Below are positions 60,252 to 64,000 of a DNA stretch of 64,000 bases, piece after piece; the first letter of the stretch is position 1; every line of letters begins with the position of its first letter. The position numbers and the translations under genes are program-made. Location: positions 1 to 64,000 of the forward strand of contig NZ_JAVRHV010000001.1 in NCBI RefSeq assembly GCF_031846385.1, given 5' to 3'. This DNA is from Urechidicola vernalis. Lineage in GTDB: Bacteria; Bacteroidota; Bacteroidia; Flavobacteriales; Flavobacteriaceae. The notes under the pieces were generated by a model, which saw only the letters and a program-made list of their open reading frames with translations, was not told where the DNA came from and ran no database searches.

Positions 60252-61211
60252 TTAAAAATTTGAAATTATTTGATGCGCAACCTTTAATGCTTTAGTTCCA
60301 TCATTTAAGGTTACGATTGGTCTGGTTTCATTTACTATAGCATCAGCAAATGTCTCCAATTCATCTAAAATAGCATTATTATTTTCTACAGGAGGGTTTT
60401 CAAAATAAATTTGCTTTTTAACACCTTCAGCATTTTGAAGAATCATTGCAAATTCATCTGGATTTTCAGGAACATCCTTCATCCGAACTACTTCACTTTT
60501 CTTTTCTAAAAAGTCTACAGAGATATAGGCATCTTTTTGGAAGAACCTCGTTTTACGCATATTCTTTAAAGAAATTCTACTCGCGGTTAAATTAGCAACA
60601 CATCCATTCTCAAATTCGATTCTTGCATTTGCTATATCTGGTGTATCAGAAATTACAGAAACACCACTGGCGTGAATATTTTTAACGAATGATGGTACAA
60701 CACTTAAAATAATATCAATATCATGAATCATTAAATCCAAAACTACTGGAACATCTGTACCTCTAGGATTAAATTCAGCCAATCGATGACATTCAATAAA
60801 CATAGGGTTCTTAATTTTATCTTTGGCTGCTGTAAATGCTGGGTTAAATCGTTCTACGTGGCCTACTTGCCCTAATACATGATTTTGACTAGCCAAAACC
60901 CTTATAGCCTGTGCTTCTTCAACAGTATTGGTTATTGGTTTTTCAATAAAAACATGTTTGCCAGCTTCAATGGCTTCTTTTGCGCATTCAAAATGAGAAA
61001 GTGTTGGAGTTACAATATCCACCACATCGACTTCTTTTATTAGTTCAGAAATTGTTACAAAATTTTTATATCCAAATTCTTCTGAAACCTTTATCGCATT
61101 CTCTTTTAGAGGGTCATAAAACCCAACTAATTCATATTTAGAAGATTGATTTAGCAATCTTAAATGTATTTTTCCAAGGTGTCCAGCACCTAATACTCCA
61201 ACTTTTAACAT
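60252..61211 (-). CDS. Gfo/Idh/MocA-family oxidoreductase
   Basis: 319 residues from ATG 61211 (MLKVGVLGAGHLGKIHL). A 20-residue N-terminal extension would start in the divergent promoter region and is rejected. Rossmann NAD(P) site GVLGAGHLGKIH, the family catalytic Lys in FIEKPITNT (about 93-100), and the C-terminal beta-sheet domain. Substrate not identifiable; Bacteroidota homologues in this branch often sit with lipid genes. First gene of the operon with the hydroxylase and hydroxyacyl-CoA dehydrogenase. Confidence 0.9.
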   Translation of the reverse strand: MLKVGVLGAGHLGKIHLRLLNQSSKYELVGFYDPLKENAIKVSEEFGYKNFVTISELIKEVDVVDIVTPTLSHFECAKEAIEAGKHVFIEKPITNTVEEAQAIRVLASQNHVLGQVGHVERFNPAFTAAKDKIKNPMFIECHRLAEFNPRGTDVPVVLDLMIHDIDIILSVVPSFVKNIHASGVSVISDTPDIANARIEFENGCVANLTASRISLKNMRKTRFFQKDAYISVDFLEKKSEVVRMKDVPENPDEFAMILQNAEGVKKQIYFENPPVENNNAILDELETFADAIVNETRPIVTLNDGTKALKVAHQIISNF

Positions 61212-61226
61212 GTACTTTGTTTTGTT

Positions 61227-61234
61227 CAAAAATA
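61227..61234 (-). promoter_or_regulatory. -7 element of the Gfo/Idh-hydroxylase operon
   Basis: Minus-strand TATTTTTG, 15 nt before ATG 61211; the divergent pcm begins at 61254. No -33 TTG seen. Confidence 0.4.
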
Positions 61235-61253
61235 AGAATTTTTTTGTTGGTAA

Positions 61254-61928
61254 ATGATTACTTTTAGCCATCCAAATTTTTTCAAATTGAAAGACACATT
61301 AAAGCATCAAGGGCTTCGGAATAAGTTAATAAACATGCTCATTAACAAAGGAATAAAGGATCCTGAAGTATTAGCCGCAATGCAGAAAATTCCACGTCAT
61401 TTGTTTATGGATTCTAGTTTTGAAGCTTTTGCTTATCAAGATAAAGCATTTCCAATAGCGGCAGATCAAACAATTTCTCAGCCTTATACTGTGGCATTTC
61501 AATCTGAATTGTTGAATTTGAAACAAGGAAGTAAAGTGTTGGAGATAGGTACAGGATCAGGGTATCAAACGGCTGTGTTGTTAGAATTAAAAGCAAAAGT
61601 GTTTACGATCGAACGCCAACGTGAACTTTATAAAAAGACAAAACTTTTTTTGCCAAAATTGAACTATAAACCGAAAAAACTAATTTTCGGGGATGGATAT
61701 AAAGGATTGGCCGAAGAAGCTCCCTTTGATGGAATAATTGTAACAGCAGGTGCTCCTTTCGTTCCTAAACCTTTACTGAGTCAATTAAAAATAGGAGGTA
61801 GGCTTGTTATTCCCGTTGGTGATGAAACTCAAATAATGACCTTGCTTAAAAGAAAATCGGCCAAAGAATTTGAAAAACACGAATTTGGAGACTTTAGATT
61901 TGTACCGATGCTAAAGAAGAAAAATTAA
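61254..61928 (+). CDS. pcm: Protein-L-isoaspartate O-methyltransferase
   Basis: 224 residues. Methylates isoaspartyl residues as the first step of protein repair. DQTISQPYTVAFQSELL is the substrate loop signature and VLEIGTGSGYQTAVL the SAM-binding motif I; APFDGIIVTAGAPFVPKPLLSQLKIGGRLVIPVG completes the fold. N-terminus HPNFFKLKDTLKHQGLRNKLI is usual for the family. The 3' end overlaps the convergent KAS III gene by 4 nt. Confidence 0.96.
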   Translation: MITFSHPNFFKLKDTLKHQGLRNKLINMLINKGIKDPEVLAAMQKIPRHLFMDSSFEAFAYQDKAFPIAADQTISQPYTVAFQSELLNLKQGSKVLEIGTGSGYQTAVLLELKAKVFTIERQRELYKKTKLFLPKLNYKPKKLIFGDGYKGLAEEAPFDGIIVTAGAPFVPKPLLSQLKIGGRLVIPVGDETQIMTLLKRKSAKEFEKHEFGDFRFVPMLKKKN

Positions 61929-63004
61929 TATTGATAAATAAACGCATTAACATTCATTCCTGCTCCGACAGAGGCAAAAATTAAACTGTCTCCAGAATTG
62001 ATCGAATGTGGTTTTAACTCTCCTTTTAATATTAAGTCTAAAAGTGTAGGGACCGTAGCTACAGAAGCATTACCCAGCCAAGAAATAGTCATAGGCATCA
62101 CATCATTCGGTGGCGTACTTTCGTATAATTTATAAAAGCGTTCTAAGATGGCTTCGTCCATTTTGCCATTGGCTTGGTGGATTAAGATTTTTTTAATTTG
62201 ATCTATTGGAATCCCAGATTTATCCAAGCATGATTTCATAGCAGAAGGTACCGTAGACAATGCATAATGATAGAGTCTTCTCCCATTCATTTTCATGTAT
62301 TTAAGTCCTTTTGTAGCTGCACTTTGATGAAATGAGTCACCCATTACTAACATTTCTGAAAACTCTAGAGTATCCGATCTTGTGGCATGCGAAAGTAATC
62401 CAATTGGCGTTTCACTTTCTTTACCTTCCAAAATAACAGCACCAGCACCATCGGCAAATATCATAGCGTCACGATCATGCGGGTCATAAACACGAGAAAG
62501 CACATCTGCTCCAATAACCAAGACCTTTTTGGCATCGCCAGATTTAATATAGTAATTGGCTTGAATAACACCTTGGATCCATCCTGGGCAACCAAAGGTA
62601 ACATCATATGCTACGGCATTCGGATTCTTTATGCCTAGTCTAAATTTAACTCGGGCCGCCAAACTGGGTAATATATCCAACTGCTTATTGTCAATTTTTA
62701 CTTCCCCAAAATTGTGAGCAATAATAATATGGTCTAACTCTTCCTTATCAATACCTGCTGATTTAATTGCCTTTTCAGCCGCAAAAAAAGCAATATCAGA
62801 AGTATTATATTCTTCGGAAACATATCTTCTTTCGGAAATGGACGTAATTTCTTCAAATTTATCAACAATCTCTTTATTGGTTTTATTAATTAAATTTCCG
62901 TTCTTTTCGTAAAAAGTGGAAGATAAGAAATCCTGATTAAGAATTTTTCCGGTAGGAATGTAACATCCTGTACCTGTAATGATACTGTAAATTTGTTTAC
63001 TCAT
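61925..63004 (-). CDS. 3-oxoacyl-ACP synthase III family protein (KAS III-like)
   Basis: 359 residues, slightly longer than the roughly 320 of typical FabH. The thiolase-fold catalytic triad is present: Cys139 in DVTFGCPGWIQG, His276 in ILIHQANGK and Asn312 in GNASVATVPT. The insert before the active site (KNGNLINKTNKEIVDKFEEITSISERRYV) resembles the KAS III paralogues of Bacteroidota that serve specialised lipids rather than general fatty acid initiation. A -7 box TATATTTG lies upstream at 63032-63025. The substrate is not identified. Confidence 0.88.
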   Translation of the reverse strand: MSKQIYSIITGTGCYIPTGKILNQDFLSSTFYEKNGNLINKTNKEIVDKFEEITSISERRYVSEEYNTSDIAFFAAEKAIKSAGIDKEELDHIIIAHNFGEVKIDNKQLDILPSLAARVKFRLGIKNPNAVAYDVTFGCPGWIQGVIQANYYIKSGDAKKVLVIGADVLSRVYDPHDRDAMIFADGAGAVILEGKESETPIGLLSHATRSDTLEFSEMLVMGDSFHQSAATKGLKYMKMNGRRLYHYALSTVPSAMKSCLDKSGIPIDQIKKILIHQANGKMDEAILERFYKLYESTPPNDVMPMTISWLGNASVATVPTLLDLILKGELKPHSINSGDSLIFASVGAGMNVNAFIYQY

Positions 63005-63341
63005 AGACTATAAGAGTTATCTAACAAATATAAGAATTATTAAAAATTATTTGGTTGTAAAGTAAATTATATACGATACCCAAAGAGGTCTATCAAGAGG
63101 TGTTTTATTAGGCCTTGTAAGTTTAATTCAACTTTCTTTGAGAATATGTGAAGAACTGAATGGAATGGTCAATACTCAATTAGGTTTATGGTATTAGTAA
63201 TGACTTATATTTATTGTGTAAATTTTACACTTTATTCAATATTAATTGCAAATTTTTAAATATTTGACTCCTAGATTTTTAATTAATAAAACTATTTTTA
63301 CGTTTAAAATTTTAATTAAAATTTCAAAAAAAACACTTAGA
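63005..63341. other. Intergenic region with divergent promoters
   Basis: A 337-bp AT-rich stretch. On the minus strand TATATTTG at 63032-63025 is a -7 element for the KAS III gene, 20 nt before its ATG. The rest has no ORF longer than a few codons, no hairpin with a U run and no RNA gene that I can recognise. The ThuA-gene promoter side shows no clear TAnnTTTG. Confidence 0.6.
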
Positions 63342-64000
63342 ATGAGGAAAATAGCCATTTTTATTTTTGCCGTATTATTTATTGTTGTTGGATGTAGTAA
63401 AAAACGTTCAAGTTCTCCCAAAATATTAGTTTTTACTAAAACTGCAGGTTTTGTACATCAATCTATACCTGAAGGGGTAAAAGCAATTCAAAAATTAGGA
63501 AAGGAACATAATTTTGAGGTTGTTGAATCGGGTAATGCATCTGAATTTACAGATGAAATTCTTAAGGAATATTCCGCCATTGTCTTTTTAAGTACAACAG
63601 GTGATGTATTAAATACTAATCAATCTGTTGCTTTTGAAAGATATATTCAAGCAGGAGGTGGATTTGTTGGAGTGCATGCTGCGGCGGATACTGAATATGA
63701 TTGGAATTGGTATGGGAAATTAGTTGGGGCCTATTTTTTAAGTCATCCGCATCAGCAAGAGGCAACATTTGTCATAGAAGATTCTAATTTTATTGCTACA
63801 AATTTCTTCGAAGATAAAAACTGGGTACGTAGAGATGAATTGTATAATTATAAAAAAATCAACCCTAATATTAACGTGCTAATTAATATCGATGAATCAA
63901 CCTATGAAGGTGGTGAAAATGGTGAAGATCATCCTATGGCTTGGTATCATGAGTACGACGGAGGTAGAGCATTTTATACAGGGTTAGGGCATACAGATGA
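63342..64000 (+). CDS. ThuA-domain lipoprotein (partial, cut by the window end)
   Basis: 219 complete codons, open at the window edge. Lipoprotein signal MRKIAIFIFAVLFIVVGC (Cys18). The mature part is a ThuA-like (trehalose-utilisation, flavodoxin-like) domain: ILVFTKTAGFVHQSIPEGV at its start, FVGVHAAADTEYDWNWYGKLVGAYF near 118-142 and HPMAWYHEYDGGRAFYTGLGH near 197-217, all characteristic. Many Bacteroidota proteins of this type continue into sugar dehydrogenase or PKD/carbohydrate-binding domains, so the full gene may be much longer. Function in sugar metabolism is inferred. Confidence 0.9.
   Translation, partial: MRKIAIFIFAVLFIVVGCSKKRSSSPKILVFTKTAGFVHQSIPEGVKAIQKLGKEHNFEVVESGNASEFTDEILKEYSAIVFLSTTGDVLNTNQSVAFERYIQAGGGFVGVHAAADTEYDWNWYGKLVGAYFLSHPHQQEATFVIEDSNFIATNFFEDKNWVRRDELYNYKKINPNINVLINIDESTYEGGENGEDHPMAWYHEYDGGRAFYTGLGHTD

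Noticed and set aside
1..64000. tRNA, rRNA, SRP RNA, CRISPR, insertion sequence or prophage
   Set aside because: No cloverleaf, rRNA-like stretch, evenly spaced repeat array, transposase or integrase recognised by reading; a covariance search (tRNAscan-SE, Infernal) would be decisive and could not be run.

Overview
The window is an AT-rich chromosomal segment from a member of the Bacteroidota, most likely a (probably marine) Flavobacteriaceae. Several features support this: a PorX-type response regulator of the type IX secretion system; an LpxC-FabZ fusion in the lipid A operon; an Oar-like TonB-dependent receptor; NrfHA next to a fused CcsB/CcsA cytochrome c synthase; and repeated promoters of the Bacteroidota type (-7 element TAnnTTTG, with a weak TTG at -33). 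Genus cannot be decided from the sequence. Gene density is very high. I see no rRNA, tRNA, insertion sequence, prophage or CRISPR array.

Layout. 120-1022: leucine-rich-repeat lipoprotein. 1079-8826: a compact DNA-damage island, made of an AlkD-like glycosylase, then dinB and an accessory dnaE on the minus strand, diverging from a self-cleaving XRE/S24 (LexA-like) regulator, a DnaQ exonuclease fused to a UvrC-type GIY-YIG nuclease, and an SRAP (YedK/HMCES) protein. The 83-bp divergent intergenic carries palindromic operator candidates. 8818-14195: nitrite ammonification operon nrfH-nrfA-ccsBA (NrfI-like) with an FNR-like site upstream. 14276-30012: housekeeping and envelope genes (amidohydrolase, cmk, queE, sterol-desaturase-like protein, folD, ffh, sugar-isomerase-like protein, msrB, M48 peptidase, MFS-lhgO operon, large metzincin). 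30035-34394: pta-ackA and an outer-membrane-like protein. 34545-35783: rpsF-rpsR-rplI. 35824-38967: orphan TonB-dependent receptor. 39038-43762: DUF6495-like gene, trmH-like methylase, then minus-strand porX-tsaE-ald-hypothetical. 43839-49808: HD phosphohydrolase, lpxD, lpxC/fabZ, lpxA, efp and a second lpxD-like gene. 49900-58624: sucD, M16 peptidase, ctaA, fabG, VWA membrane protein, SPFH protein. 58688-61211: a three-gene operon (Gfo/Idh oxidoreductase, fatty acid hydroxylase, 3-hydroxyacyl-CoA dehydrogenase). 61254-63004: pcm and a KAS III. 63342-64000: a ThuA-domain lipoprotein cut by the window end.

The most interesting unit is the damage-response island. A repressor with an intact Ala-Gly cleavage site and Ser/Lys dyad sits between two divergent operons that together encode mutagenic polymerases, an exonuclease/endonuclease fusion with a UvrC-like Fe-S cysteine motif, and the abasic-site-crosslinking SRAP protein. 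This looks like a self-contained SOS regulon with its own operator. Second in interest are a predicted class II FNR-type promoter for nrfHA, and three genes whose -7 box lies only 4-6 nt before the ATG, which suggests leaderless transcripts. Start codons were revised for many genes using promoter position, signal peptides or catalytic N-termini.
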